Shown here: positions 42,925-51,547 of the stretch, in pieces | Layout of the letters: each line of letters starts with the position of its first letter | Numbering within the stretch: position 1 is the stretch's first letter | Assembly: GCA_016781085.1 (NCBI GenBank) | Contig: JADDQZ010000005.1 | Span: 2,158 to 56,453, forward strand | Reading direction: 5' to 3' | Origin: Actinomycetota bacterium | Lineage (GTDB): Bacteria > Actinomycetota > Thermoleophilia > Solirubrobacterales > Solirubrobacteraceae | DNA length: 54,296 nt | The notes under the pieces: generated by a model | What the model was told of the DNA's origin: nothing | The model's input: the letters and a program-made list of their open reading frames with translations, nothing else | Databases searched by the model: none | Position numbers and translations under genes: made by a program

Positions 42925-45234
42925 TCAGGCTTCGGCTTCCACGGCCGGCCGCCGTGAAGACAGCGAAACGGGGCTCGTGTGCAATGCCCGCAAGCGGACT
43001 TCGCGCCACGACACCCCTTCTTTGACCAGCGCCGGGGCTCCCAGCACGATCGCCGTCGCGATCTCGACGGCTTGAAGGACGATCCCGTAGGCGAGCGCCT
43101 CGGCGGCCGGCACCTCGTAACCACCGGTCAGCACGGCGACGCACGCTGCCTGGAACACCCCCACGTTCGACGGCGTCACCGGCAGCACGGCGCTGACGTT
43201 CACGGCGAAGAGAACCGCCGCGGCCGCGCTCAAGCCGGCCAACCCTTCGAAACCGAGGGCGAGCAGCAGCATGTAGCAACTGAGCCACTGAAGCGCCCAC
43301 GCCCCGAGTTGCGCGGACACCGCGATGCTGCCGAGCCGCCAGTCGGCGAAGACCCGCAATCCCCAGCGCACGCGAGTCAGGGCATCGCGCGCCTGGCCGA
43401 GCCAGTGCGCGAGGCGCTTGGATCGGGACGGCATCCCGGAGCGAAGGAGCGCAGGCGCGGCCACTACCGCCGTCACGACGACGACCGGGGCGATCGCGTA
43501 CCAGAGCAGCGCCTGCTGGCGGCCGGAGAACAACCCGACGGTGGCGAACATGACAGCGCCGAGGATCAGCAGCGCGAGCAGGTTCAGAAGCGTTTGAGAC
43601 ACGAGCGTCCCAACGACAGCGGGCAGTCGCTCGCGAGGATCTCCGAGCCGGCGTGCGACGATCAACGCGCGGGAGGGCTCTCCCAGGCGCGCGGGCAGGG
43701 TGGCCGACATGAGCACCCCGATAGCGGTCCCCTGGAAGGCGTCGGCAAAGCGTGGCCGTGCGTCGGGCAGAGACGCTTTGAGCATCGCGTGCCACGAGAC
43801 TGCGCGTAACGCCATCGCCGAAATCATCAAGGCGAGCCCGGCCAGCACCCAGGTCGGGCTGGAGTCCAGAAGCGCAGTGGAAATCGGCTCGATGCCGATC
43901 TTGCGCAGACCGGCGTAGGCCCCGCCGACGGCTAGCGCGGCAGCGGCCAGTCCGGCGTAGCGACGACGCTTGGCTCGCGGAGACTCGCCTGGCTTGACGT
44001 CGAGCGGCTCCACGCGCGCAGCCGGAACCGGCGGCTGCAAGTCAGCCGGTTTGATTCCCACGGCGACCGCCAGCCGCTGACTGGCTCCGGCCGGCTCAGG
44101 GAGGGCAAGCGCGTCCTCGTAGGCTTCGGTCACTTCCCGGGCGATCGTCGGCCAGGCGTAGCGATCTGCGGACTGCGCCGCCCCGGCCGACAGCGACTGC
44201 GCCAGGTCCGGCCGTAAAGCGAGTTCACGCAACGTGTCGGCCCAGGCGACGGCGTCACCACGCGGCAGCAGCAACCCGTTGTGTCCGTGGCGGACGACGT
44301 CCCGGTAGCCCGCGATGTCCGATGCCAGCACGGGGCGCCCCGCGGCGAAGGCTTCGGTCAACACCATTCCAAAGGACTCGCCCCCCAGCGAGGGCGCGCA
44401 CAAGACGTCGGCGTCGGCGAGCGCCTGCTGCTTGTCGGCGTCCGACACGCGACCGAGTATCCGCACGCCTTCGGCATCAAGCAGCAGTGGGGCGAGCTCT
44501 TCGCGCTGCGGCCCGACGAGCGTCAGTGTGGCCGGCAGCTCGCGGCGCAGCGCCTCGAAGGCCCGCAGAAGCACCGGCAGCCCTTTCCGCTCGACGGCTT
44601 GACCGACGAAGACGATGTTCAGTGGATCGCCCGGCGCGCGCTCGCGCAACGGTGACACGCCTTGCGCCGGTAACGCCACGCCGTTGGGGATGACGCGGTA
44701 ACGCCCGCCGTAGAAACGCCTGGCCGTCCACTCGGCGGCCCGGGACACGGCGATGCGCACGTGCAGATGGTTCAGCCGGCGCCGCGAGCCCGCGAGCATC
44801 GCGAGGGTGTGTGTCGCCACAGCAGTCGAGTAGCAGTGAAAGGTGCCGACACGTGCCGCGCGCGCGTAGGCGACGGCGTCCCAGCCGACGATCGGCGCGC
44901 TCGGCTCGTGCAAGTGGACGACGTCGTAGCGACCGCCGCTGAGCTCACGGCGCAGCTTCACGACGTTCTCCGGAGAAATGCCGATGTTGCCGACGGAGCC
45001 GTTGGAAGTCCAGCCGACGGTCGTTCCCAAGCCGATCAGCCATTCTGGTCGGTCGACTACTTGCGGCCGTGCCCCGCGGTGGCGTAGCACCGTCGCCAGA
45101 GTGTCGGGATCGAAGGGCGCGAGCACGCGCACCTCATGACCCGCGGCCAAGAGCTCCTCGGCGAGTCCCTCAATGTGCCGGGTCACACCACCCGGGTACG
45201 TCCAAGAGTACGGGGATACCAGGGCGACCCGCAT
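42925..45234 (-). CDS. PimA-like GT4 glycosyltransferase fused to a UPF0104/LPG-synthase-like membrane domain
   Basis: 769 residues. Residues 1-380 are a GT-B glycosyltransferase of the PimA/GT4 type: SPYSWTYPGGVTRHIEGLAE, YDVVHLHEPSAPIVGWDAV, VIPNGV, IVFVGQAVERKGLPVLLRAF, and the donor-binding GGESFGMVLTEAFAAGRPVL. From about 435 the protein becomes a polytopic membrane domain with 8 or so helices, including ATLPARLGEPSRALIVARRL and AVLPVTPSNVGVFQAACVAV, signatures of the UPF0104/LPG-synthase TM family. A single polypeptide may glycosylate and move a lipid-linked sugar. ATG at 45234, nine bases after the unknown membrane gene. Confidence 0.87.
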   Translation of the reverse strand: MRVALVSPYSWTYPGGVTRHIEGLAEELLAAGHEVRVLAPFDPDTLATVLRHRGARPQVVDRPEWLIGLGTTVGWTSNGSVGNIGISPENVVKLRRELSGGRYDVVHLHEPSAPIVGWDAVAYARAARVGTFHCYSTAVATHTLAMLAGSRRRLNHLHVRIAVSRAAEWTARRFYGGRYRVIPNGVALPAQGVSPLRERAPGDPLNIVFVGQAVERKGLPVLLRAFEALRRELPATLTLVGPQREELAPLLLDAEGVRILGRVSDADKQQALADADVLCAPSLGGESFGMVLTEAFAAGRPVLASDIAGYRDVVRHGHNGLLLPRGDAVAWADTLRELALRPDLAQSLSAGAAQSADRYAWPTIAREVTEAYEDALALPEPAGASQRLAVAVGIKPADLQPPVPAARVEPLDVKPGESPRAKRRRYAGLAAAALAVGGAYAGLRKIGIEPISTALLDSSPTWVLAGLALMISAMALRAVSWHAMLKASLPDARPRFADAFQGTAIGVLMSATLPARLGEPSRALIVARRLGDPRERLPAVVGTLVSQTLLNLLALLILGAVMFATVGLFSGRQQALLWYAIAPVVVVTAVVAAPALLRSGMPSRSKRLAHWLGQARDALTRVRWGLRVFADWRLGSIAVSAQLGAWALQWLSCYMLLLALGFEGLAGLSAAAAVLFAVNVSAVLPVTPSNVGVFQAACVAVLTGGYEVPAAEALAYGIVLQAVEIATAIVLGAPALVKEGVSWREVRLRALHTSPVSLSSRRPAVEAEA

Positions 45235-45243
45235 GCCCTCATC

Positions 45244-47433
45244 CTAACCCGCTGAGTTCCCCGTCCTAACCGGACGTTCGAACTCGCCCGTGTCCGCGTC
45301 GTCCGTGGCCGCTGCCGCGGATGCAGTTCGAGCCGACCCCGAGTCGACTGGCGCAAGCCGCGGGTCCCCCCTGACGTAGGCCGTCGCCCAGGCGAGCACG
45401 AAGACGCCCACGGCCAGTAGCACCGGCCCGGAGTCGTTGGTCAGCGTTCCGGCGACCGAGCCGGCGAGTCCTCCCACCAGCGCCGCCTGCCACGCCGGAG
45501 AGTCGAGCACCGCGGCGTAGAGAACGTGGCGACGGCGCCAGGCATACACCGTGGCGATGATTGCCACCAGCGTCACCACTGGCATGACGCCTCTCAGGAA
45601 GGTCTGCCATGCCAGCTCGTAGCGCCGGCCGATGGTTCGCGCGAGCGCTTGCGGCCCGTCGGCGCCCAGGACCGTGTTGGTGAAGTGCGCGTCACCACCG
45701 GTGACGATGTCGATCGCCGCCAGCGCCATGAGCGCGAGCGCCGGCACGGCAAGTGCGAGCGCGATGGCGCGACGGCTCACGCCGCCCGGAAGCAAGACGA
45801 CGACCGCGGCCGCCGCACCAGCCCCGACCGTGATCACGCCGCCCACGTCGGCCCCCAGTCTGCCCGCGCCGATTGCCGCGCCGAGCACGAGCATCGCGAT
45901 GCCGAACGTCGCTGCGAGCCGGCGCGAACGGGGCACCGCGGCTGCCGCGGCGGCCAAGCCAATGAGCAAAAGCACCGGAAGCGTCGCTTCTAGCTCGTTG
46001 CCGATGCCGTAGAACCGCGACCCGAAGCGCGGGTTCGGGCCCAACAGCGACCGCACGATGAGATCAGATCCGCGGGCGAGATCGAGCACGTAAGCCGTCA
46101 CGCCGAGCAGCGCCGGAATTGCCGGCGCACGCGGCCAGGCAACGAAACGGTCGCACAGGGCTCCGAGCACCACCGTTCCTGCCCCCATCAACAGCAGCTC
46201 CACGCGTCGAGAGGGCTCAAGCGCCGCACACAGCAGCGAGACAAAAGGAATCCAGAAGATCGCCAGGGCGCAGACACGCAGCGCCTGTCGGCGGCCCGCG
46301 GCGCCACCCCAGAGCGACAGCATCAGTGCGGCGGTGGCGAGCGCGATGAAGACGGCGTACAGCGCGGGAAAGCGCCGGGGATAGACGACACGCAAGCGAT
46401 TCTCGAGGTCCATCAGCTCTGCGGGGTCGCGGTGGCCTTGGGCGAGGATCGCCCTACCGGCGGCCTGCGGAGGAACAGGCTGCCCGAGCCACTCGAGCAC
46501 TGTCGGCATGAGGTCCGTCGTGACGACGAGCCCTTCCAGGCGCGTCGTGCGGGAGGTCAGCGTGCCGCCGTCGAAAAGGCCGGCGATTCCGATCGGCAGC
46601 ATCTGCGGGAGCTTTGACCTGGGCGGCCGTTTCATCGCCACCACCAGTTGCTCTGGTGGCCGCTTTGAAAGCAGCCGGTCGAGCACGGCATAGCCCCGTG
46701 TGCCGCGCGGCAAGGCGACGACCACCAGTTGGCGCTCGCCCAGTTGCCGCTCGATCCGCGCAGGGAGCGTGGAGCGGCGACCGATGTCCACTGCGGGGAT
46801 ACGGCCGTCCGGGTTGGCCGCCAACACAGCGTCGAGTCCGGGGGGCTCCCGCGTCCCTACAAACGCGGCGCCGCCAGGGACGCTGCCCGCCAGCAGCCCA
46901 GGGACGATGTCGGTCGGAGCGCTGCCAGCCCGCGCGACAACCTTGCGCCACTTGTGCACTTCCCATCCCCGCTTGCCTTTGGCAATGCGGAAGCGCGGCG
47001 CATCGTTCGGCTCGTATCCGGAGCGCGAGACGCGGTTTCCCGCCGTCAAGTCGAGCAGGGCTTGGCGACGCGAGTACTGGCCTTGCGTCGCCCCGAGAAA
47101 GCCGAGCGACAAGGCGGGGCGAGCCGCCAGCCGCTCGAACACGGTCAACGGCCGCCCCGTCTCAGGATCGAGCCGGCCGCCGCCCGGATGCAGAGCGATG
47201 AGCACCGTAGGACGCCCGCGCCCCTGAGGCTCCGTGGCGTGCCCGCGACCCTGAGCATCGGTCGGCGCTTGGCGCTTCTTCTCTGCGGCCGGCTTGGGTC
47301 GCTCTTGTGCTCTCGCACCAACCGGCCCGAACGGCACACCGACCAGCGTCGCGAGCAAGGTGAACGCGAGCAACAGCCGCAGCGCGCGGCGACCCGGGGC
47401 AAATCCCGCGTTTCCCGCTCGGGTATCTATCAT
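45244..47433 (-). CDS. Large membrane protein with phosphatase-like extracellular domain
   Basis: 729 residues from ATG 47433; the 47460 start would overlap hemQ. A signal-like helix (about 20-41) precedes an exported domain to about 350 with RPTVLIALHPGGGRLDPETG and a TTDLMPTVLEWLGQPVPP end. That end resembles the C-terminal part of alkaline-phosphatase/sulfatase superfamily proteins, but I cannot find a full metal site. The last half holds about ten TM helices with very Ala/Val-rich sequence. Role unknown. Its 9-base spacing to the glycosyltransferase fusion suggests a joint function in envelope glycolipid assembly. This is inference. Confidence 0.65.
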   Translation of the reverse strand: MIDTRAGNAGFAPGRRALRLLLAFTLLATLVGVPFGPVGARAQERPKPAAEKKRQAPTDAQGRGHATEPQGRGRPTVLIALHPGGGRLDPETGRPLTVFERLAARPALSLGFLGATQGQYSRRQALLDLTAGNRVSRSGYEPNDAPRFRIAKGKRGWEVHKWRKVVARAGSAPTDIVPGLLAGSVPGGAAFVGTREPPGLDAVLAANPDGRIPAVDIGRRSTLPARIERQLGERQLVVVALPRGTRGYAVLDRLLSKRPPEQLVVAMKRPPRSKLPQMLPIGIAGLFDGGTLTSRTTRLEGLVVTTDLMPTVLEWLGQPVPPQAAGRAILAQGHRDPAELMDLENRLRVVYPRRFPALYAVFIALATAALMLSLWGGAAGRRQALRVCALAIFWIPFVSLLCAALEPSRRVELLLMGAGTVVLGALCDRFVAWPRAPAIPALLGVTAYVLDLARGSDLIVRSLLGPNPRFGSRFYGIGNELEATLPVLLLIGLAAAAAAVPRSRRLAATFGIAMLVLGAAIGAGRLGADVGGVITVGAGAAAAVVVLLPGGVSRRAIALALAVPALALMALAAIDIVTGGDAHFTNTVLGADGPQALARTIGRRYELAWQTFLRGVMPVVTLVAIIATVYAWRRRHVLYAAVLDSPAWQAALVGGLAGSVAGTLTNDSGPVLLAVGVFVLAWATAYVRGDPRLAPVDSGSARTASAAAATDDADTGEFERPVRTGNSAG

Positions 47434-47445
47434 TTCGCGGAGCCC

Positions 47446-48153
47446 ATGCCCGAGCGTCATTTCGTCAAGTACACGTTTCTCAAAGTCGACCCGGAGTGGC
47501 TTCGTCTAGACGAGAGCCAGCGCGCGCGCGACAAGCAAGAGTTTCTCGCCGCCTGCGAGAGCTGGTCGTCGGAGCGGCTGCTGCGCTCCTTTTCCACGGT
47601 CGGGACCCGTGGCGACACCGACATGATGCTGCTCACGCAGGCGACGGACCTTCAAGACGTCCACGAGTTCCACGTCTTGCTCGCCCAGAGCGGCTTGATG
47701 AAGTGGTGCTCGACGCCTTATTCCTTTCTGGGCATGACGAAGCCGTCTGAGTACTCGGACGAGTCACGCCTCGAAGTTCGCCCCGGCTACAGCAAGTACC
47801 TCTTCGTCTACCCGTTCGTCAAGACGCGCGAGTGGTACGGGCTCGACCCCAAAGAGCGCTACCGCGTGATGCAGGAGCACATCCGGATCGGTCGCGAATA
47901 CCCGCAGATCGACCTCAACACGAGCTACTCCTTCGGCCTCGACGATCAGGAGTTCATCGTCGCCTTCGAGGCCGACGATCCAGCCGATTTCCTCGACCTC
48001 GTGCAGCGCCTGCGCACCACCGAGGCTTCCAGCTTCACCAAGCGCGACACGCCGACGCTGACCTGCGTCGCCTGCTCCGTCGAGCGGGCGGTCAACGCCC
48101 TCGACGGCACGCCGCTTGCCACTTCTGTCCCCGACTTCGGATCTGTTTCATGA
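47446..48153 (+). CDS. hemQ: Coproheme decarboxylase (HemQ/ChdC)
   Basis: 235 residues; the last enzyme of the coproporphyrin-dependent haem pathway, decarboxylating iron coproporphyrin to haem b. Chlorite-dismutase fold: HFVKYTFLKVDPEWL, GTRGDTDMMLLTQATD, KYLFVYPFVKTREWY, the haem-binding RVMQEHIRIGREY with His near residue 145, and SYSFGLDDQEFIVAFE. ATG 47446 follows GCGGAG; the longer frame upstream is a shadow of the membrane gene. ATGA overlap with the flavoprotein gene. HemQ is characteristic of Actinobacteria and Firmicutes. Confidence 0.94.
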   Translation: MPERHFVKYTFLKVDPEWLRLDESQRARDKQEFLAACESWSSERLLRSFSTVGTRGDTDMMLLTQATDLQDVHEFHVLLAQSGLMKWCSTPYSFLGMTKPSEYSDESRLEVRPGYSKYLFVYPFVKTREWYGLDPKERYRVMQEHIRIGREYPQIDLNTSYSFGLDDQEFIVAFEADDPADFLDLVQRLRTTEASSFTKRDTPTLTCVACSVERAVNALDGTPLATSVPDFGSVS

Positions 48154-49202
48154 CCCAGCTCGAGAGCGACTTCGACGAAGTCCGCGACATCACGATCATC
48201 GGAGCCGGCCCAGTCGGCCTGTCGACCGCCTTCTGGGCCGGCATGCGCCACGCCTCTTCGCGCATCATCGACTCGCTGCCGGACATCGGCGGGCAGTGCA
48301 CAACGCTGTATCCGGAGAAGTGGATCTTCGACGTGCCGGGTCACCCGCGCGTGCTCGCGTCGGACTTGATCAGCCAGCTGCGCGAGCAGTCGCTCGAGCA
48401 GTTCGACGTTCCCGTGCATCTCGAGACGACGGCCGAGCGGATCTCCTACGAAGACGACCACGTCGTCTTGCATACCAACCGCGGCGACCTGCGCTCGCGC
48501 ACGGTGATCCTCTCCGGCGGCCATGGCGCGTTCGAGCCCAAGAAGCTGCCGGTATCCGACATCGACATGTCGCCCTGGGAAGGTCGCGGCGCTTACTACC
48601 TCGTGTCGGAAAAGAGCGCCTTCGCCGGCAAGCGCGTGGTCATCGTAGGCGGCGGCGACTCGGCGTTCGACTGGGTGGTCAATCTGCTCGACACCGCGGT
48701 TCACATCACGCTCGTGCACCGGCGCGACGCCTTCCGCGCGCACGAGGCGACGGTTGCCGAAGTGATGAGCCACGTGGAATCGGGCCGCGTCGACCTCCAG
48801 GTCCCGTACGTCATCAAGGACGTCCAGGGCGACGGCCGAGTCGAGAGCGTGACCCTGCACAACACCACGGATGAGGACGCCCAGCCGCTGACCGTCGATT
48901 GCGACGCCGTGCTCCTCCAGCTCGGCTTCTCGACCAAGCTTGGGCCGCTCAAGACCTGGGGCTTCGAGCTCGACAAGGGCGCCGTGGTCGTCGACCACCT
49001 GATGAGGACCAACCTTGACAAGGTGTGGGCTTGCGGTGACATCACCACCTTCGACGGCAAGCTCAAGCTGATCGCCACGGGCTTCGCGGAGTCGGCGGTC
49101 GCGGTCGCGCAGGCGGTGCATTCGATCCGCCCGGACATGAAGATCCAGCCGGTCTACTCAACGAACACCGGCGTGCCCGGAGCGGTCGTCGGGCAAGTCT
49201 GA
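48150..49202 (+). CDS. Ferredoxin--NADP reductase, thioredoxin-reductase-like
   Basis: 350-residue FAD/NADP flavoprotein. FAD motif ITIIGAGPVGLSTAFWAG at about 14-31, GGQCTTLYPEKWIFDVPG (no CxxC redox pair as in thioredoxin reductase), NADP motif VVIVGGGDSAFDWVV near 163, and WACGDITTFDGKLKLIATGF near 290. The lack of CxxC and the GQCTTLYPEK sequence point to the YumC-type ferredoxin-NADP reductase. ATG overlaps the hemQ stop. A role in electron supply for haem or Fe-S metabolism is suggested by position only. Confidence 0.9.
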   Translation: MTQLESDFDEVRDITIIGAGPVGLSTAFWAGMRHASSRIIDSLPDIGGQCTTLYPEKWIFDVPGHPRVLASDLISQLREQSLEQFDVPVHLETTAERISYEDDHVVLHTNRGDLRSRTVILSGGHGAFEPKKLPVSDIDMSPWEGRGAYYLVSEKSAFAGKRVVIVGGGDSAFDWVVNLLDTAVHITLVHRRDAFRAHEATVAEVMSHVESGRVDLQVPYVIKDVQGDGRVESVTLHNTTDEDAQPLTVDCDAVLLQLGFSTKLGPLKTWGFELDKGAVVVDHLMRTNLDKVWACGDITTFDGKLKLIATGFAESAVAVAQAVHSIRPDMKIQPVYSTNTGVPGAVVGQV

Positions 49203-49874
49203 GTGACCACGACCGAGCGCGGGTCGGCGGCTGACGCGCATCTGCGCCGCGCCGACCCCGTGCTCGCGAGCCTGATCGACGAGTACGGCGGTCCGCTGCC
49301 CGCCGAGCCCGACCGTCGCGGACGACCGCAGGACCTCTACGGCTCACTCGTACGATCCATCGCGGGCCAGCAGCTCTCGGTCAAGGCGGCCCGATCGATT
49401 TGGGAGAGGCTGCTCAGCCGCTACAGCGGATCACCGCCTTCGCCGGCGCAGATCCTCGCCGACGATCCCGAGGACCTGCGTGCGGCGGCCGGCTTCTCGC
49501 GCGCGAAGGTCAGCTACCTGCGGTCACTGGCCGAGCACGTCGCTTCAGGCGACCTGGTGCTGGAAGAGCTGCGAGCGGAGCCCGACACGGTTGTGCTTGA
49601 GCGGCTGACGGCGGTGAAGGGGATCGGCGAGTGGACGGCGCAGATGTTCCTGATGTTCACGCTCGACCGGCCGGATGTCCTGCCGGTCGGCGACCTTGGC
49701 GTACGCAACGCCGTGCGGTCGGCCTACAAGCTCGAAGCACTGCCCCATGCCGCGGCCTTGAGCGCTTTGGCCGAGCCCTGGCGACCGCACCGTACGCGGG
49801 CATGTCTGTACTTGTGGCGATCTCTGGACAACGAGCCGGCGCGCGATGACTCTCCGGGTCGACCCGAGTCCTAA
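49203..49874 (+). CDS. DNA-3-methyladenine glycosylase (AlkA-type, short)
   Basis: 223 residues with the HhH-GPD core only. LYGSLVRSIAGQQLSVKAAR, the hairpin LTAVKGIGEWTAQMFLMFTL, the catalytic Asp in LPVGDLGVRNAV, and ALAEPWRPHRTRACLYLWR near the C-terminus. It lacks the N-terminal domain of the AlkA at 26131-27102. GTG start one base after the flavoprotein stop, so it shares the hemQ transcript. Removes alkylated purines in base excision repair. Confidence 0.92.
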   Translation: MTTTERGSAADAHLRRADPVLASLIDEYGGPLPAEPDRRGRPQDLYGSLVRSIAGQQLSVKAARSIWERLLSRYSGSPPSPAQILADDPEDLRAAAGFSRAKVSYLRSLAEHVASGDLVLEELRAEPDTVVLERLTAVKGIGEWTAQMFLMFTLDRPDVLPVGDLGVRNAVRSAYKLEALPHAAALSALAEPWRPHRTRACLYLWRSLDNEPARDDSPGRPES

Positions 49875-49878
49875 GCTC

Positions 49879-50907
49879 ATGCCGAGAATGTCTTCCTGGA
49901 AGCTTGCACTCGTGGTGGCCTGCGTCGCGTCGCTGCTGTCCGGTTGTGGCGCGAGCGGGCAGCCGCAGGCTTCCGATCCGCTCGAGCAGATACCTGCGCA
50001 AGGCGGACTGCGCGACAAGATCGCCGACGCCCAAGAAGTAACAGCACGCGACTTCCCGGCCCCGAAGGGGCGGTCGATGAAGCAACTGGCGCGATCTTTC
50101 GGCGCGCGCCAGGACAAGATCGCGTTGGCGTCTTCGGTCTTCGTCGCCGGCTCCTCCAATCGCCTGGCGTTTGGCGCCATCGACGACGAGGGCCAGCTCG
50201 TGTTCGGCAAGAGCGCTGTCTATGTCGCCGACAGCGCTGGTGACAAGGCGCGCGGGCCCTACCCCGCGCCGGCGGATCCGCTCGTCACCGAACCGGCCTT
50301 CCGCTCCAAGCAGGCCGCGACCGAAGCAGACCCCTTCGCCGCGGTCTACGCCGCCGAAGTGCCGTTCAAGCGCCGCGGGAACCACGTCGTCTTGACGGTC
50401 ACCGAGTCAGGCGACGACTTCCTGGCCGCGACAGGCGCCGTCGTCGTGCGCACCCCCGCACAAGACGAGGTCCCGGCTGTCGGCGAGCGTGCACCGGAGG
50501 TCAAGACCGACACGCTTTCCTCTGCGGGCGGAAACGTCACGGCCATCGACACGCGCGAGCCTCCGAGCGACATGCACGAGCGCTCGTTCGACGAGGTCGT
50601 AGGCCGGCGCCCGGTGGCGTTGCTGTTTGCCACGCCGCAGCTTTGCCAGTCGCGCGTTTGCGGGCCGGTCGTCGACGTCGCCTTGCAACTCAAGCGCAAT
50701 TACGGCGACCGCGTGGAGTTCATCCATCAAGAGGTCTACCGCGACAACGACCCCAACAAGGGCGTGCGCGATCCGCTCCGGCAGTTCAACTTGCCGACGG
50801 AGCCGTGGCTGTTCGTCGTCAACCGCAAGGGAGAGGTCACCGCGCGGCTCGAGGGCTCGTTCGGGTTGACTTCGTTTGAGCAAGCGCTGCTGACCGGGCT
50901 GCGCTAG
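49879..50907 (+). CDS. Lipoprotein with thioredoxin-like domain
   Basis: 342 residues from ATG 49879 (49888 also possible), with signal peptide SSWKLALVVACVASLLSGCG and lipobox LLSGC. The middle region has strands typical of exported binding domains (SVFVAGSSNRLAFGAIDD, FVAGSS). The C-terminal third is thioredoxin-like: RPVALLFATPQLCQSRVCGP, VEFIHQEVYRDNDPNKG, and FNLPTEPWLFVVNRKGEV. The cysteines sit as CQSRVC rather than CxxC, so classical disulfide exchange is doubtful. It follows the AlkA gene by four bases. Substrate unknown. Confidence 0.8.
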   Translation: MPRMSSWKLALVVACVASLLSGCGASGQPQASDPLEQIPAQGGLRDKIADAQEVTARDFPAPKGRSMKQLARSFGARQDKIALASSVFVAGSSNRLAFGAIDDEGQLVFGKSAVYVADSAGDKARGPYPAPADPLVTEPAFRSKQAATEADPFAAVYAAEVPFKRRGNHVVLTVTESGDDFLAATGAVVVRTPAQDEVPAVGERAPEVKTDTLSSAGGNVTAIDTREPPSDMHERSFDEVVGRRPVALLFATPQLCQSRVCGPVVDVALQLKRNYGDRVEFIHQEVYRDNDPNKGVRDPLRQFNLPTEPWLFVVNRKGEVTARLEGSFGLTSFEQALLTGLR

Positions 50908-50912
50908 TGACG

Positions 50913-50939
50913 TGCCGGCGACAGTCGCGCCGGCATTTC
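50913..50939 (+). terminator. Hairpin after the hemQ operon
   Basis: TGCCGGCG and CGCCGGCA form a perfect 8-bp stem around ACAGTCG, followed by TTTCG. It begins six bases after the lipoprotein stop and probably ends the hemQ operon transcript. The T-run is short. Confidence 0.6.
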
Positions 50940-50982
50940 GCCCTAGCTGTCACCTTCCGCTGGGCTACGTCGTCATGAGGGC

Positions 50983-51183
50983 ATGACGACTAGAGAAGGC
51001 TCGACTTGCACTCGGCCCGCGGCAGCGGGAGATAGCAGAAACCCCCTCGCGCTCGCGCGAAGCGCGGCAGCGCTGCGGGGATTGTCAGCGGGATTCGGCT
51101 TGTGGGCGCTGGTCGCACCTCACAGCTTCTACGGGTCCTTTCCGGGGGGCGGCGCGGCCTGGGTCTCGGCAGACGGTCCCTAG
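50983..51183 (+). pseudogene. Truncated small membrane protein remnant
   Basis: 66 codons ending at TAG. The end, LRGLSAGFGLWALVAPHSFY and GSFPGGGAAWVSADGP, matches the start of a small actinobacterial membrane-protein family that normally continues with a PYNEHL-type segment and further TM helices. Here it stops directly after GP. The N-terminal part has poor coding character. I read it as a broken gene. The family recall is from memory and would need a search. Confidence 0.5.
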
Positions 51184-51247
51184 GGCGCGGCGACGGCTCA
51201 AAGAGCGACGTCCCCGCCAGCCCGTAAGCCGCGACGAGCACATGGAC

Positions 51248-51535
51248 GGGTGCTCGAACCCCAAGTCGAGTGGCGCAGCGACGGCGGCGGAATCGTCAAA
51301 GCCGCGTGTGCCGCAGCGTGGCGCTGCCAAGGTCGCGCCCGCCATGCTCGCGCTCATGAAGCGACCGCCGCGCGGCGCGATCCTGGCTGACGTCAATGGC
51401 ACGCCCCGGATCGTCATGCGAGACGCTGACGGCTTGCTCTCCGTAGTCGCGTTCGAGGTAGATCATGGGCTCATCACGGCGATCCACTCCATCCCCAATC
51501 CCGAGAAGCTGCAGCACGTGACGGCGCCGTTCTAG
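51248..51535 (+). pseudogene. C-terminal remnant of an ECF41/SigJ-type sigma factor
   Basis: Two pieces in different frames. The first, from about 51248, reads VLEPQVEWRSDGGGIVKAA. After a frameshift near 51300 it continues as RGAAKVAPAMLALMKRPP, GTPRIVMRDADGLLSVVAFE and IHSIPNPEKLQHV, stopping at 51535. WRSDGGG...KVA...NPEKLQH is the pattern of the SnoaL-like C-terminal domain of ECF41-type sigma factors. The sigma2 and sigma4 domains are missing. It is a gene fragment, not an active regulator. Confidence 0.7.
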
Positions 51536-51547
51536 GGCGCCGTTGAG

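Noticed and set aside
42925-45234. Reading the glycosyltransferase-UPF0104 fusion as two genes
   Set aside because: The frame is uninterrupted, the linker around residues 395-435 is a normal proline/charged linker, and no ribosome site marks an internal start.
50990-51241. Minus-strand frame containing LVAAYGLAGTSLFE
   Set aside because: A short hydrophobic run could be a gene fragment, but the rest of the frame is arginine/proline-rich antisense of the pseudogenes and no family could be assigned.
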